Below are positions 1 through 7,452 of a DNA stretch of 37,467 nt, in pieces; the stretch's first letter is position 1, and the number at the start of each line of letters is the position of its first letter. Source of the DNA: a virus; IMG/VR virus record IMGVR_UViG_3300044821_000067, positions 1 through 37,467 of that record. One strand, given 5' to 3'. The position numbers were made by a program, and so were the translations under genes. Below the pieces are notes generated by a model. It was not told the origin of the DNA and ran no database searches. It was given only the letters and a program-made list of their open reading frames with translations.

Positions 1-156
1 GACTCGCTGCGGGACTCGCTGGGGGCCTCGCTGGGGGCCTCGCTGCGGGACTCGCTGGGGGCCTCGCTGCGGGACTCGCTGGGGGCCTCGCTGTGGGACT
101 CGCTGGGGGCCTCGCTGCGGGCCTCGCTGTGGGACTCGCTGCGGGCCTCGCTGCGG
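1..156 (+). repeat. 12-bp in-frame tandem repeat, 13 units
   Basis: Thirteen consecutive 12-bp units follow G(A/C)C TCG CTG (C/G/T)GG with no other change, and a degenerate unit follows at 157-168. Each unit encodes (Asp/Ala)-Ser-Leu-(Arg/Gly/Trp). Only two bases per unit vary: the second base of codon 1 and the first base of codon 4. The array is already running at base 1, so its full copy number is unknown. It lies inside the reading frame of the DUF6745-like gene. Confidence 0.97.
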
Positions 157-795
157 GACGCTTGGTGGGGACAGCACGAATCGTATTGGATCGCGTTCTA
201 TTTGTTCTGTCGCGACATCGTCGGCGTGAAATTCGACAAGAAGAGATCGCGCCAACTCGACATGTGGCGGGACATCGCCCAGTCGTGCTGCTGGTGGTGG
301 TGCTTCGAAAATTACGTCGTGGTCAGCGAGCGCCCGACGGTATGCCGGATGACCGAGCAGGAAGGGCGCCTGCATTGTGAGGATGGGCCGGCGCTCGCGT
401 TTGCGGATGGCTACGCGCTTTATCGCTGGCACGGGGTGACCGTTCCCGAAGACGTGGTCACAAAACCAAGCTCGATCACTGTCGCGCGCATCGACGCCGA
501 GAACAACGCCGAAATCAGGCGGGTGATGTTGGAGCGCTACGGCGAGGCCAAGTACCTGCAGGACAGCGGCGCCAAGCAAATTCAGCGTGACAAATGCGGA
601 TCGCTCTACCGTAAGGAGATCGCGGGAGACGAACCGCTGGTGATGGTGCGGGTGGTGAACTCGACGCCGGAGCCAGATGGTCATTTCAAAATCTACTGGT
701 TGAGAGTGCCCCCGACCATCGAGACTGCACGCGAGGCAGTGGCATGGACCTTCGGTGTTGACGCGAAGGACTACCGGCCGGCAGTGGAGACATGA
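1..795 (+). CDS. DUF6745-like repeat protein, 5'-truncated
   Basis: The frame is open from base 1, so the true start lies left of the window; 264 codons are visible. The first ~55 residues are the tetrapeptide repeat, followed by a conserved-looking domain with a Trp-rich stretch (CCWWWC), a GRLH..DGPALAF motif, an IDAENNAEIRRVM-ERYG motif and a C-terminal PPT...AREAVAWTFG segment. From memory this matches DUF6745-type proteins of high-GC bacteria, which carry similar degenerate (D/A)SV(R/G/W) repeats upstream of the same domain. Biochemical function is unknown. The stop overlaps the next start (ATGA, 792-795), so it is coupled to the early operon. Family members usually have a further N-terminal domain, presumably outside the window. 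An ATG at 202 also exists but would cut off conserved sequence. Confidence 0.8.
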   Translation, partial: DSLRDSLGASLGASLRDSLGASLRDSLGASLWDSLGASLRASLWDSLRASLRDAWWGQHESYWIAFYLFCRDIVGVKFDKKRSRQLDMWRDIAQSCCWWWCFENYVVVSERPTVCRMTEQEGRLHCEDGPALAFADGYALYRWHGVTVPEDVVTKPSSITVARIDAENNAEIRRVMLERYGEAKYLQDSGAKQIQRDKCGSLYRKEIAGDEPLVMVRVVNSTPEPDGHFKIYWLRVPPTIETAREAVAWTFGVDAKDYRPAVET

Positions 796-1007
796 CCAGC
801 AACCGGGAAGATGCGCCTCGCCGCGCACTCAGCAGCTCGGCCCGCTCGGCCAGTGGAGCCGCCGACGTTGTGAACGACGCTGGAGGCGTCCGCTGGTGCC
901 AGGGCTGTCTCACTGCACATGGAGCTTGGAACGCGTCCTGCCCGCGCTGTGGGCGCGCTCTGGTGGGGTTGCCGAGGCTATCGAGGATCAAGAGGGAAGC
1001 CGCGTAG
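792..1007 (+). CDS. Small zinc-ribbon protein
   Basis: A 71-residue protein whose C-terminal half has two Cys pairs, WCQGC and CPRC, about 14 residues apart. This is the usual spacing of a zinc ribbon, followed by a basic tail. Its ATG overlaps the upstream stop by 4 nt, and its TAG is followed directly by the initiator ATG at 1008, so it is almost certainly co-translated with the replication gene. The N-terminal ~35 residues are Ser/Ala/Arg-rich and probably disordered. A nucleic-acid or protein-binding adaptor role is inferred only from the ribbon. No named family is recognised. Confidence 0.72.
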   Translation: MTSNREDAPRRALSSSARSASGAADVVNDAGGVRWCQGCLTAHGAWNASCPRCGRALVGLPRLSRIKREAA

Positions 1008-1895
1008 ATGTGGGCTAAGTTCGACGACAGTTATTTCTCAAACCGCAAGGTGCGCTCCGTGAATGGGATGGCTCGTCTGCTGCATATGGCGTCGATCATC
1101 CACTGCTCAGCCCAGGAGTCGGACGGCTTCTATCCCAAAACCGATCTGGCCTTGGTGGCGGCGATGGCTGGCGTGGAAGATCCGGCATCCGCGGCAATAT
1201 CTCTGATGAACGCTCGCCTTCTTCACGACCGCGGAGACAGCTTCGAAGTACACGACTTCCTGGACTACAACCCGAGCCACGCCGAGCTGGAAGACAAGCG
1301 AGCGTCTGGCGCTAAACGCGTGAAGAACTGGAGAGGTAACGGTAAGCGTAACAAGGCTGGAAACGCTGTTAGTAACGGCGTTACACCAATTGTTAGTAAC
1401 AGCGTGTGTACAGGGCGTCCCGATCCCGATCTCTCTCTAAGAGATCAATCCTCTGAGAAGAGAGAGGATCCCGGTACGAACGCTGTTAGTAACGGCGTTA
1501 CACAGAAGCGGCCAAGCGGGCACGAGTTGGTGACCATGTTCGGGTCGATGCGCCTAGAGGTCTTCCCCAACACGCTACCGTGGAACACTGCCAGGGATCC
1601 CAGGGGAGAGGCCGGCTCATTCGCTGCCCTGCTCTCAGAAGACGAGATTGGCGATATCAAACCGACCATGCGCATGGCCCTTGAGAAGATCAGGACCAGC
1701 GCCATCGGTTGGACAAACCCGGAGTTAACGGTCAGTCCGACATTCGCCTTCGGCAAATGGAAGTCCGACTTCACGGGTTTACGAGAAGAACTGCACGGGA
1801 GAAGGCCCGTGATTGAACCAACCGCAGCGTCCACAAGGGTAGGACCGCGAGCCGGATCAATTCCTGAGAACTGGGAACCAGCGGAGACAACATGA
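1008..1895 (+). CDS. Phage replication initiator (lambda O-type)
   Basis: A 295-residue protein. Residues 1-95 resemble the winged-helix N-terminus of phage replisome organisers: an opening W-x-K-F-D-D-S-Y-F-S-N-R-K-V, then ARLLHMASIIHCS, then a second helical pair ending in HDFLDYNPS. Residues ~96-175 are a polar, low-complexity linker, and the DNA encoding it holds palindromic iterons (1362-1503), as ori does within lambda O. Residues ~175-295 form a less recognisable C-terminal domain, presumably the helicase-loader contact. The next gene overlaps by ATGA and looks like a helicase loader. By analogy the product would bind the iterons and recruit the host replicative helicase. Initiator role is well supported by domain order plus iterons; exact family is not assigned. 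Confidence 0.75.
   Translation: MWAKFDDSYFSNRKVRSVNGMARLLHMASIIHCSAQESDGFYPKTDLALVAAMAGVEDPASAAISLMNARLLHDRGDSFEVHDFLDYNPSHAELEDKRASGAKRVKNWRGNGKRNKAGNAVSNGVTPIVSNSVCTGRPDPDLSLRDQSSEKREDPGTNAVSNGVTQKRPSGHELVTMFGSMRLEVFPNTLPWNTARDPRGEAGSFAALLSEDEIGDIKPTMRMALEKIRTSAIGWTNPELTVSPTFAFGKWKSDFTGLREELHGRRPVIEPTAASTRVGPRAGSIPENWEPAETT
1362..1503. other. Candidate replication origin (iterons in initiator gene)
   Basis: A 25-bp sequence occurs identically at 1362-1386 and 1479-1503. Its first 21 bases form an imperfect palindrome, AACGC-Y-GTTA-S-TAAC-R-GCGTT. A partial copy with the core TGTTAGTAAC lies at 1390-1403. Further GTAAC half-sites lie just upstream at 1336-1352. Between the copies are two short hairpins, GATCTCT/AGAGATC and ATCCTCT/AGAGGAT (1428-1470). 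The arrangement matches origins embedded in the linker region of initiator genes. No strongly AT-rich unwinding element is evident. Confidence 0.62.
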
Positions 1896-2293
1896 AGCCA
1901 AAGACAAACGACAAGAAGGCCCGCAAGGACACCTTCGACGCCTGCATGAAAATTCTGGCCGGCGGGTACAGGTTCACCTTCGACCCGCCAGCCATGGATG
2001 CCTACTGGATTGGCGTGGGCGAGTTGGATCCGGTGAAGATGCGGGCTGCGTTCGAGAGGGCAATCCGCGAGGAGACCGGGCACTTTCCGCCGTCCCCTGG
2101 AAAGATCCGCGCGTGCGCGGCACCCGCTCGACAGTTGCCTCCCACGGAGAAGCCGTTCACGCCACCCACCAGCGCCGAGCTGGAGGAAATGCACGCGGGT
2201 ATCCAGGAGTTGCGCAAGCGGATTGCCATGAACGTCGCAGCTGAGGAAACCGCCGCTGGATCATTTGCTGAGCGCTGGGGGATCCGGTCTTGA
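1892..2293 (+). CDS. Putative replicative helicase loader
   Basis: A 133-residue protein. The core at residues ~20-80 has the pattern of small phage helicase loader/inhibitor proteins (G39P-like): an aromatic segment, a YW in a short helix, 'MRAAFERAIREE', then 'FPPSPGKIRA', meaning pick a site, move along, choose at a low-complexity Pro. The tail is Pro-rich, then a helix at 105-125. Its ATG overlaps the initiator stop (ATGA), and initiator followed by helicase loader is a classic phage pair (O-P, dnaD-dnaI type). No Walker motif is present, so it is not a DnaC-type ATPase. Assignment rests on size, pattern and position. Confidence 0.5.
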   Translation: MKPKTNDKKARKDTFDACMKILAGGYRFTFDPPAMDAYWIGVGELDPVKMRAAFERAIREETGHFPPSPGKIRACAAPARQLPPTEKPFTPPTSAELEEMHAGIQELRKRIAMNVAAEETAAGSFAERWGIRS

Positions 2294-2535
2294 GCGCCAT
2301 CGAGTCAACCGAGCCACCGAGCCCAGGCGATCTATCGCGATTGCGGAGCGCGAGGACCGCAGCACAAGCGTGGCTGGACACCGCCAACGACGACGTCATC
2401 AGGGCAACTCGCGAGCTTGAGTTGGCCAAGGATATCCAGCAGAGAGCGGAGGCCGCGCGGGACAAGGCCGAGCTCGAGTACGAGCAGAGGCTACGTGAAG
2501 CCCAGCACCCTATCTCGTTACGGAGGGTATCTTGA
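2290..2535 (+). CDS. Small coiled-coil protein, unknown function
   Basis: An 81-residue protein starting with TTG, which overlaps the preceding stop as TTGA. Residues ~18-72 are Ala/Glu/Arg/Lys-rich with heptad-like spacing (LELAKDIQQRAEAARDKAELEYEQRL) and should form one long helix or coiled coil. There are no Cys pairs, membrane segments or catalytic motifs. It lies between the putative helicase loader and a deoxyribosyltransferase-like gene, so it is an early gene, possibly a replication accessory. A strong GGAGG inside its end serves the next gene. Confidence 0.6.
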   Translation: MSAIESTEPPSPGDLSRLRSARTAAQAWLDTANDDVIRATRELELAKDIQQRAEAARDKAELEYEQRLREAQHPISLRRVS

Positions 2536-2936
2536 TGCGCATCTACCTAGCCGCCAGGTTCGGTCGCCGGGACGAACTCCGAGAAGTGGCGCGCACACTA
2601 CGACGTCACGGCTACACCGTGACGTCCAGATGGCTGGAGGTGGAGACAGACCAGGTCGACGCTCCCGACGGGCCCAAGTGGGCAGAGGGCGACGTCGCCG
2701 ATGTGCTATCCGCCGATGTGCTCGTGCTGTTTACCGAGATAGAGGGCACGCCCGGCGCCGGACGCGGAGGGCGTCACGTGGAGTTCGGCGTCGCCCTTGG
2801 TGCGGGGAAGGCCTTGATCACCGTGGGGCCGATTGAGAATATTTTTCATCGACACCCAAGCGTCGTGCGCGTGGGAAGCGTGACGAGGCTGCTGTCGTAT
2901 CTCGCGGCGGCTGACAACTGCGTGGGTGCAGCGTGA
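2535..2936 (+). CDS. Nucleoside 2-deoxyribosyltransferase-like protein
   Basis: A 133-residue Rossmann-like protein fitting the nucleoside 2-deoxyribosyltransferase family. It opens MRIYLAARF, has a central ADVLVLFTE strand, and a GGRHVEFGVALG segment whose Glu would be the family nucleophile, followed by VGP.ENIFHRHP. Such enzymes exchange or remove bases on (deoxy)nucleosides, and phages use them for nucleotide salvage or modified-base metabolism. ATG at 2535 is preferred: GGAGG at 2522-2526 lies 8 nt upstream and the stop/start overlap is TGATG. A TTG at 2532 is the alternative. The neighbours are replication genes, so acting on the nucleotide pool during replication is likely. Substrate cannot be read from the sequence. 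Confidence 0.72.
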   Translation: MRIYLAARFGRRDELREVARTLRRHGYTVTSRWLEVETDQVDAPDGPKWAEGDVADVLSADVLVLFTEIEGTPGAGRGGRHVEFGVALGAGKALITVGPIENIFHRHPSVVRVGSVTRLLSYLAAADNCVGAA

Positions 2937-3619
2937 CCGCTGCCATCATCCTGGCCTCTCTGTTTGCACTCTCGGCCCATGCCGGCGCTGCCGTGTCGCC
3001 CGAGATGGTTTGCAGCGTCCAGCGAGCAATCAGCCGCCGTCCAGCATGGCCCGAGAGTGAGTGTCGGCGGGTTGCGGCCGCGCTAAACGAGACGCCAAAG
3101 CCGCGCACAGTGGCGGCCATGGCAGTGCTCGAGTCTGATTTTCGCCCCGATGTTGCGGTCGAGGCGAAGGCTGGAACATTCGACGCCGGCTTGCTCGGCG
3201 TCCGTTGCGTGCTCTACCCAGGCAGCAGCGCACCCGCGCGGGGTTTTGGGCCCCGGTCGGCGGGTGATAGCAAGCCCAATGACCTACCCGCGGGCCGGTG
3301 CCAGAACGGGCCGGCTCGTGGGCACAATTTGGTAACCCTCGCCGACCCGGTTACCAACATCCGCGTGGCCGCGCAGATCATGGCCCAGAAGCGGGTGCGG
3401 TTCGGGAAGGACTACCTCTGGCGCTACAACGGCGCGAGCAAGCCCAACGGCTACGCCCGCAAGGTGCGGGTCATCGTGGCGGCCCTGGGCGGCGTGCGGT
3501 TGGCCTCGAAGTGCATGCGTGTGCGGCGGCTGGTGGATCTGATACTGGCGGCTGTGGCACCGCGGATTGTGTCCGTAAAAAGTAGGCCAGTGCCCAAATA
3601 CCTAAGTGGCAACCCATGA
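2933..3619 (+). CDS. Secreted lytic transglycosylase-like endolysin
   Basis: A 228-residue protein starting at GTG 2933, which overlaps the previous stop (GTGA). Residues 1-20 are a signal sequence ending AHAGAA. A lysozyme/SLT-like fold is suggested by 'AAMAVLESDFRPD' with candidate catalytic Glu67, 'DAGLLGVRCVLYPG' in place of the usual GLMQ segment, and 'DPVTNIRVAAQIMAQ...YLWRYNG' matching the helix plus YN/YNG motif of SLT enzymes. It probably cleaves peptidoglycan, either for host lysis or DNA entry; being exported it could act without a pore-forming holin. Codons near the 3' end run through the 30-bp repeat at 3572-3601. The stop overlaps the next start (ATGA). Confidence 0.7.
   Translation: MTAAIILASLFALSAHAGAAVSPEMVCSVQRAISRRPAWPESECRRVAAALNETPKPRTVAAMAVLESDFRPDVAVEAKAGTFDAGLLGVRCVLYPGSSAPARGFGPRSAGDSKPNDLPAGRCQNGPARGHNLVTLADPVTNIRVAAQIMAQKRVRFGKDYLWRYNGASKPNGYARKVRVIVAALGGVRLASKCMRVRRLVDLILAAVAPRIVSVKSRPVPKYLSGNP
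3572..3601 (+). repeat. 30-bp direct repeat, copy 1
   Basis: Identical over 30 bp to 8924-8953, with similarity continuing a few bases further (CTAAGTGG versus TAGTGG). It begins TCCGTAAAAAGTAGG and ends CCCAAATAC. This copy ends 14 bp before the ATPase start at 3616, inside the last codons of the transglycosylase-like gene. It may be a phage promoter or activator site, or a recombination boundary. Confidence 0.9.
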
Positions 3620-5334
3620 AGGCCAACATCCAACTAGCCCCAGGCCTGTCATTTCCAGCAGCCGAGTTTGCAACCGAGGTCGTGGCCTCCCTTGGCGCCC
3701 GTGGCGGCGGCAAGAGCAACGGCGCGGCCGTGGTGGCGGAAGGGCTCCTTGATGCTGGTGTTCAGGTCGTGGTGCTGGACTACGTTGGGATTTGGTTTTC
3801 GCTGCGCCTAGAGCCAGACGGAAAGACCCCATCGCGGTTCAAGATCGTCGTGCTAGGCGGATCTCACGGGGACATCGCCATCGCTCCCACTGCCGGCGCG
3901 GCCGTAGCAGAGGCGCTGGCCATAAGTGGAGCATCAGCCGTGCTCGACATCAGTGGTTTCTCGAAGGGCGATCGTTGCCGCTTCGCTACCGACTTCGCCG
4001 AGGCGTTCTTCGTTGCGAAGAAGAAGCACCCCGGGCCCGTGCAGCTGCTCCTCGAGGAGGCCCAGCGGTTCGTTCCACAGAAGTTGTTCGCCGGCCAGGA
4101 ACGCATGCTCGGAGCGTTCGAGGAGATCGGGGAAGTCGGCCGCAACTACGGGATCGGCCTGCACCTCATCAGCCAGCGCCCGCAGAAGATCAACAAGGAC
4201 GTACTCAACCTGGCCGACACCGTGCTCGGCTACCGAACCCTCGGTGTGCTCGAGCGCAAGGCGATCGGAGAGTGGGTGCAGGAGAAGGGAGCCGCCGGTC
4301 GCGACCGGGTCCAGGACGAGCTGCCAAGTCTCAAGGTGGGCAACGCGATCGCGTGGTGCCCATCGCGCGACCTGTACGGCAAGTTTGCCATTCGCAAGAA
4401 GACCACCTACGACGCCGGGGCGACTCCGGTCCAGGCGCGCGCGGCCGTGCACACCAAGCCCCTCGACCTGGGCGAACTAGAAACGGCCATGGGCAAGGCC
4501 GTTGAAGACGCCAGGGCCAACGACCCAACCGCCCTAAAGGCGGAGATCGCGCGGCTCAAGAGAGGGTTAGAGAAGTCAACCGGAAAACCGCCGGAAGTCG
4601 TGGTGGAAAAGACGGTGGAAGTTCCGGTGGTGCCGCCCGAGTGGATGGACGCGGTCAAGCGGGTGCTGACCAACTTGTCCCGCTCGAAAGTCGAGGTGCT
4701 GGGCGTGGTTGCGCGCGAGATGGACGACGCTGCGGCCGTGGTCGGGAAACTAGTCCACCTGTCCGAGCGGTACAAACCATCCCCTGGCCGCGTGCCCATG
4801 GCGCCGCGCCCGATGCGTGCGCAGTCCGCAGTGGCGCGACCGTTGCGCCCGTCCATTGCCGGGAAAGACGGCGAGGTCGCAAGCGGAGGCCTTCGCCGCA
4901 TGCTCATCGCCCTGGCCCAGCGACCACAGGGGCTCACCAATGCGCAGATCGGAGTGCGGGCCGGGCTGTCCTCAAAGAGCGGAACCTTTGCCACGTATAT
5001 GGGGCGCGCCCGAACGCAGGGGTGGATCGCCGACAACGGACAGACCAGGGTCATCACGGAGGCTGGGCTGGATGCGCTTGGATCGTTCGACGCTCTCCCG
5101 GAGGGTCAGGCACTTGCCGAGCATTGGATCGGCGAGCTGGGCGGTGGGGCATCCCGCATGCTGCAAGCGCTGGTCGAGGCGTATCCCGACAGCCTCACCA
5201 ATGCCGAGATCGGGGAGCGCGCCGGCATCTCGCCGGCATCGGGGACGTTCGCGACGTACATGGGTAAACTGCGCTCGCTCGAACTCGTCACAGGGCGCGG
5301 GCAGGTCCAAGCCTCGGCGGAGCTTTTCGGATGA
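3616..5334 (+). CDS. HerA/FtsK-type ATPase with tandem winged-helix tail
   Basis: A 572-residue P-loop ATPase. Walker A is GARGGGKS at residues 27-34, Walker B LLLEEAQ at 144-150, and SQRPQ at ~186-190 is the sensor typical of HerA/VirB4/DUF87 ATPases. Residues ~300-400 are helical, with a Glu/Val-rich segment. The C-terminus holds two copies of a winged-helix module, LTNAQIG-RAGLS and LTNAEIG-RAGIS, each followed by SGTFATYMG (about residues 425-485 and 510-570). They look like an internal duplication for DNA binding. HerA proteins pump DNA with NurA-type nucleases; no nuclease partner is recognisable here, but RuvC-like and Dam genes follow. The 30-bp repeat lies just upstream. Confidence 0.8.
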   Translation: MKANIQLAPGLSFPAAEFATEVVASLGARGGGKSNGAAVVAEGLLDAGVQVVVLDYVGIWFSLRLEPDGKTPSRFKIVVLGGSHGDIAIAPTAGAAVAEALAISGASAVLDISGFSKGDRCRFATDFAEAFFVAKKKHPGPVQLLLEEAQRFVPQKLFAGQERMLGAFEEIGEVGRNYGIGLHLISQRPQKINKDVLNLADTVLGYRTLGVLERKAIGEWVQEKGAAGRDRVQDELPSLKVGNAIAWCPSRDLYGKFAIRKKTTYDAGATPVQARAAVHTKPLDLGELETAMGKAVEDARANDPTALKAEIARLKRGLEKSTGKPPEVVVEKTVEVPVVPPEWMDAVKRVLTNLSRSKVEVLGVVAREMDDAAAVVGKLVHLSERYKPSPGRVPMAPRPMRAQSAVARPLRPSIAGKDGEVASGGLRRMLIALAQRPQGLTNAQIGVRAGLSSKSGTFATYMGRARTQGWIADNGQTRVITEAGLDALGSFDALPEGQALAEHWIGELGGGASRMLQALVEAYPDSLTNAEIGERAGISPASGTFATYMGKLRSLELVTGRGQVQASAELFG

Positions 5335-5510
5335 TCTGCCGCCTGCTCTGCAAACTCCTCGACCGTTTCGCACCGGTCGCCACGCCCGCGCAATCCGCCT
5401 GCGAGGACTGCCCCGATTCCAGAGCGCTCAAGTGCACCGACAGGCAGGCGGCCACGTGCAAGATCAGGTTGGACGCTATCGAGAGCGCGAAGGGAGTGGC
5501 AGCGCAATGA
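5331..5510 (+). CDS. Small Cys-rich protein
   Basis: A 59-residue protein that fills the space between the ATPase and Dam genes with a 4-nt overlap at each end (ATGA at 5331 and 5507). Six cysteines occur: an N-terminal CRLLC, a central CEDC and two later single Cys about 8 apart. The central and later cysteines could bind one metal ion. No family is recognised. The perfect coupling on both sides argues that it is real despite its size. Confidence 0.65.
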   Translation: MICRLLCKLLDRFAPVATPAQSACEDCPDSRALKCTDRQAATCKIRLDAIESAKGVAAQ

Positions 5511-6322
5511 CCGCGCGCCCGTTCCTGAAATGGGCGGGCGGCAAGACCCAGCTCTTGCCCAAGCTCCTCGCCCACGTGCCGGCGCACTTTGAGACCTACC
5601 GCGAGCCATTCCTAGGCGGCGGCGCTCTCTTCTTCGCCCTGCGGCCAGCGTGCGCGGTCCTCTCGGACGCCAACCGCGAGTTGGTGACCACGTTCCAGGC
5701 CGTGCGGGACAACGTCGAGGAGGTGATCGGACGCCTGCATAGCTTCGCAAAGTTCCATAGCCCGGAGTTGTTCGAGACCTTGCGCAGCGAGACCGGAACG
5801 GGGCTTCCGTTCGACGTCGCTGCCCGGATGATCTACCTGAACAAGACGTGCTTCAATGGGCTCTACCGGGTGAACGCCGCCGGCAAGTTCAACGTCCCGC
5901 CGGACAAGTCCAAGACTGCCGCTGTCATCTGCGACGAAAAGAACCTGCGCGCGTGTGCCGTAGCCCTGGCCAGCGCGTGGATCGAGCCGTGGGATTTTCG
6001 AACGGCCATTGGGCAGGCCGAGTCGGGCGACTTTGTTTACGCGGATCCGCCGTACTTGCCCAGCTCGGAAACCGCGGATTTCACGAGCTACACCGCCGAC
6101 GGATTCGGCCCCGGTGACCACGCCGACCTCGCCCTCGCGCTGACCATCGCCGGATCTCGTGGCGCGCACGTGCTCTTGTCGAGCGCCGACAACCCCACCA
6201 GCCGCAAGATCTACCGAGACCTGAAGCGCGAGAAGGTGAGCGCCCGCCGAAACATCAGCAGCAAGGGTGACGGCCGCGGCGCAGTCGGAGAGCTGCTGTG
6301 CACGTACAAAGGGGATCGTTAA
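5507..6322 (+). CDS. dam: DNA adenine methyltransferase, Dam/D12 class
   Basis: A 271-residue class I N6-adenine methyltransferase. The N-terminal FLKWAGGK (residues 6-13) and EPFLGGGALFF (33-43) bind S-adenosylmethionine, IYLNKTCFNGLYR (109-121) is the family signature, and the catalytic DPPY is at 180-183. Family length is normal (about 270). The start is the ATG at 5507, which gives the canonical N-terminus; the frame stays open upstream but that part is not Dam. It would methylate a short adenine target, GATC being the usual D12 site, for restriction evasion or replication timing. A cytosine methyltransferase lies 3 kb downstream. The stop overlaps the next ATG (TAATG). Confidence 0.95.
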   Translation: MTARPFLKWAGGKTQLLPKLLAHVPAHFETYREPFLGGGALFFALRPACAVLSDANRELVTTFQAVRDNVEEVIGRLHSFAKFHSPELFETLRSETGTGLPFDVAARMIYLNKTCFNGLYRVNAAGKFNVPPDKSKTAAVICDEKNLRACAVALASAWIEPWDFRTAIGQAESGDFVYADPPYLPSSETADFTSYTADGFGPGDHADLALALTIAGSRGAHVLLSSADNPTSRKIYRDLKREKVSARRNISSKGDGRGAVGELLCTYKGDR

Positions 6323-6522
6323 TGGGCAAGCGGACAAAAATCGGGCCCTGCCCACAACACGCCGCCGGCCAGCGCAAGTGCCCAAAGCCGACGTATCTCC
6401 TGCGCACCTGTCCGGCATGCATGGGCTACCTGGCGCTGCACCCTGAAGCCGCGGGCCTTGCAAAGTTCGGAGTGCCCGGGCGTTGCGTACCACGAACAGC
6501 CGCCCGATTGCGTACTGAGTGA
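6322..6522 (+). CDS. Small Cys-rich (CPAC) protein
   Basis: A 66-residue basic protein beginning MGKRTK, whose ATG overlaps the Dam stop. Cysteines are at about residues 10, 20, 30, 33 and 55, including a CPAC pair, so a small zinc-binding fold is likely. It is rich in Lys/Arg/Pro. No family is recognised. It belongs to a run of small CxxC proteins in this region. Confidence 0.6.
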   Translation: MGKRTKIGPCPQHAAGQRKCPKPTYLLRTCPACMGYLALHPEAAGLAKFGVPGRCVPRTAARLRTE

Positions 6523-6541
6523 AAACCAAAGGAGAAGACCG

Positions 6542-7348
6542 ATGAGCAAGAAGACCCCCAAGACCCCGAAAGAGACCAAGGAACCGAAGAGCACGAAGGG
6601 AGACAAGGACAGCAAGGACACCAAGGACCAGAAGAGCGTGAAGAAGCTGGTCAAGCGCATGCTGCCGTGCAAGCTCGATCAGGCGGCGCTGGCCAAGCTG
6701 GGCCAGGATCTGAGTGCCAACCTCGACAAGATCGCCGCGCTCGAAGAAAACAAGAAGGCCACAGACAAGGCCATCAACGGAGACATCGCGCTGCTCGAGG
6801 AAGGAACCAGCCTGTTGCGCGACAAGATTCGCAGCAAGAGCGTGGAGCGGGAGGTCGAGTGCGAGGAGGTGACCGACTACCGCGCCAACGAAGTGCGCGT
6901 GATCAGGCTCGACACCAAGGAAGAGTTCTCGAAGCGCACCCTCACGCGGGAAGAGTTGCAATTGCCCCTCGACGCGCAGAAGCCGGCCGGGAAGCTGCTC
7001 GCGATGGACGGCGGCAAGGGCAAGTTGCCGCAGATTCCATGCCCCGAGTGCAAAGGGGCAGGCCAAATCCCATTCGGAGAGAACAACCTGCTCACCAAGT
7101 GCGAGGGCTGCGACGGCACGGGCAAGGTCGACGACAAGGAACCGCTGAAGGCCAAGCTCGGCGATGTGGCTGCCCAGCACGCGAAGAACAAGGCCGATGC
7201 GGACACTGCGGCGGCGGCGCCGGCGGGCGAAGGCGATGGCCACCCCGAGGTCGAGCGGATGATCGCCGACCGGAAGAAGCCAAAGACCAAGAAGAATAGC
7301 CGCGGCGACGAGGTCGACGTTACCCCACCGCCAGGCGGCGACTTCTAG
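6542..7348 (+). CDS. Lys-rich protein with DnaJ-like zinc motifs
   Basis: A 268-residue protein. ATG 6542 follows AAAGGAGAA, a good ribosome site. Residues 1-36 are a Lys/Thr/Asp repeat-like tail, probably disordered. Residues ~40-100 are helical. Residues ~105-145 form a beta-rich segment. Then two CxxCxGxG modules, CPECKGAG (167-174) and CEGCDGTG (187-194), match half of a DnaJ-type zinc finger. No J-domain is present, so it is not a DnaJ co-chaperone. A zinc-binding scaffold or nucleic-acid protein is plausible. The tail is Lys/Asp-rich. Function unknown. Confidence 0.75.
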   Translation: MSKKTPKTPKETKEPKSTKGDKDSKDTKDQKSVKKLVKRMLPCKLDQAALAKLGQDLSANLDKIAALEENKKATDKAINGDIALLEEGTSLLRDKIRSKSVEREVECEEVTDYRANEVRVIRLDTKEEFSKRTLTREELQLPLDAQKPAGKLLAMDGGKGKLPQIPCPECKGAGQIPFGENNLLTKCEGCDGTGKVDDKEPLKAKLGDVAAQHAKNKADADTAAAAPAGEGDGHPEVERMIADRKKPKTKKNSRGDEVDVTPPPGGDF

Positions 7349-7353
7349 GCGCC

Positions 7354-7437
7354 ATGGACCTCGGCCCGTTCCAACCCTGCAAATCCTACGAGGCGCGACT
7401 GACCAAGAAAGTCGGCAAGAAGGTCACGCTGCTGTAG
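7354..7437 (+). CDS. Possible 27-residue peptide
   Basis: A short frame starting ATG 7354, five bases after the preceding stop, encoding a basic 27-residue peptide with one Cys and a KKVGKK cluster. It fills the gap before the next gene. A ribosome site is weak, so this is only a candidate. Confidence 0.3.
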   Translation: MDLGPFQPCKSYEARLTKKVGKKVTLL

Positions 7438-7452
7438 CCAGAGGTGTCCGCC

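Noticed and set aside
1-168. CRISPR array or diversity-generating retroelement target
   Set aside because: Units are 12 bp without spacers, and no Cas or reverse transcriptase gene is visible; the array is coding.
5612-7243. Long minus-strand frame of 543 codons
   Set aside because: It runs antisense to Dam and the zinc-motif gene, which have clear motifs and ribosome sites; the frame is a product of high GC.
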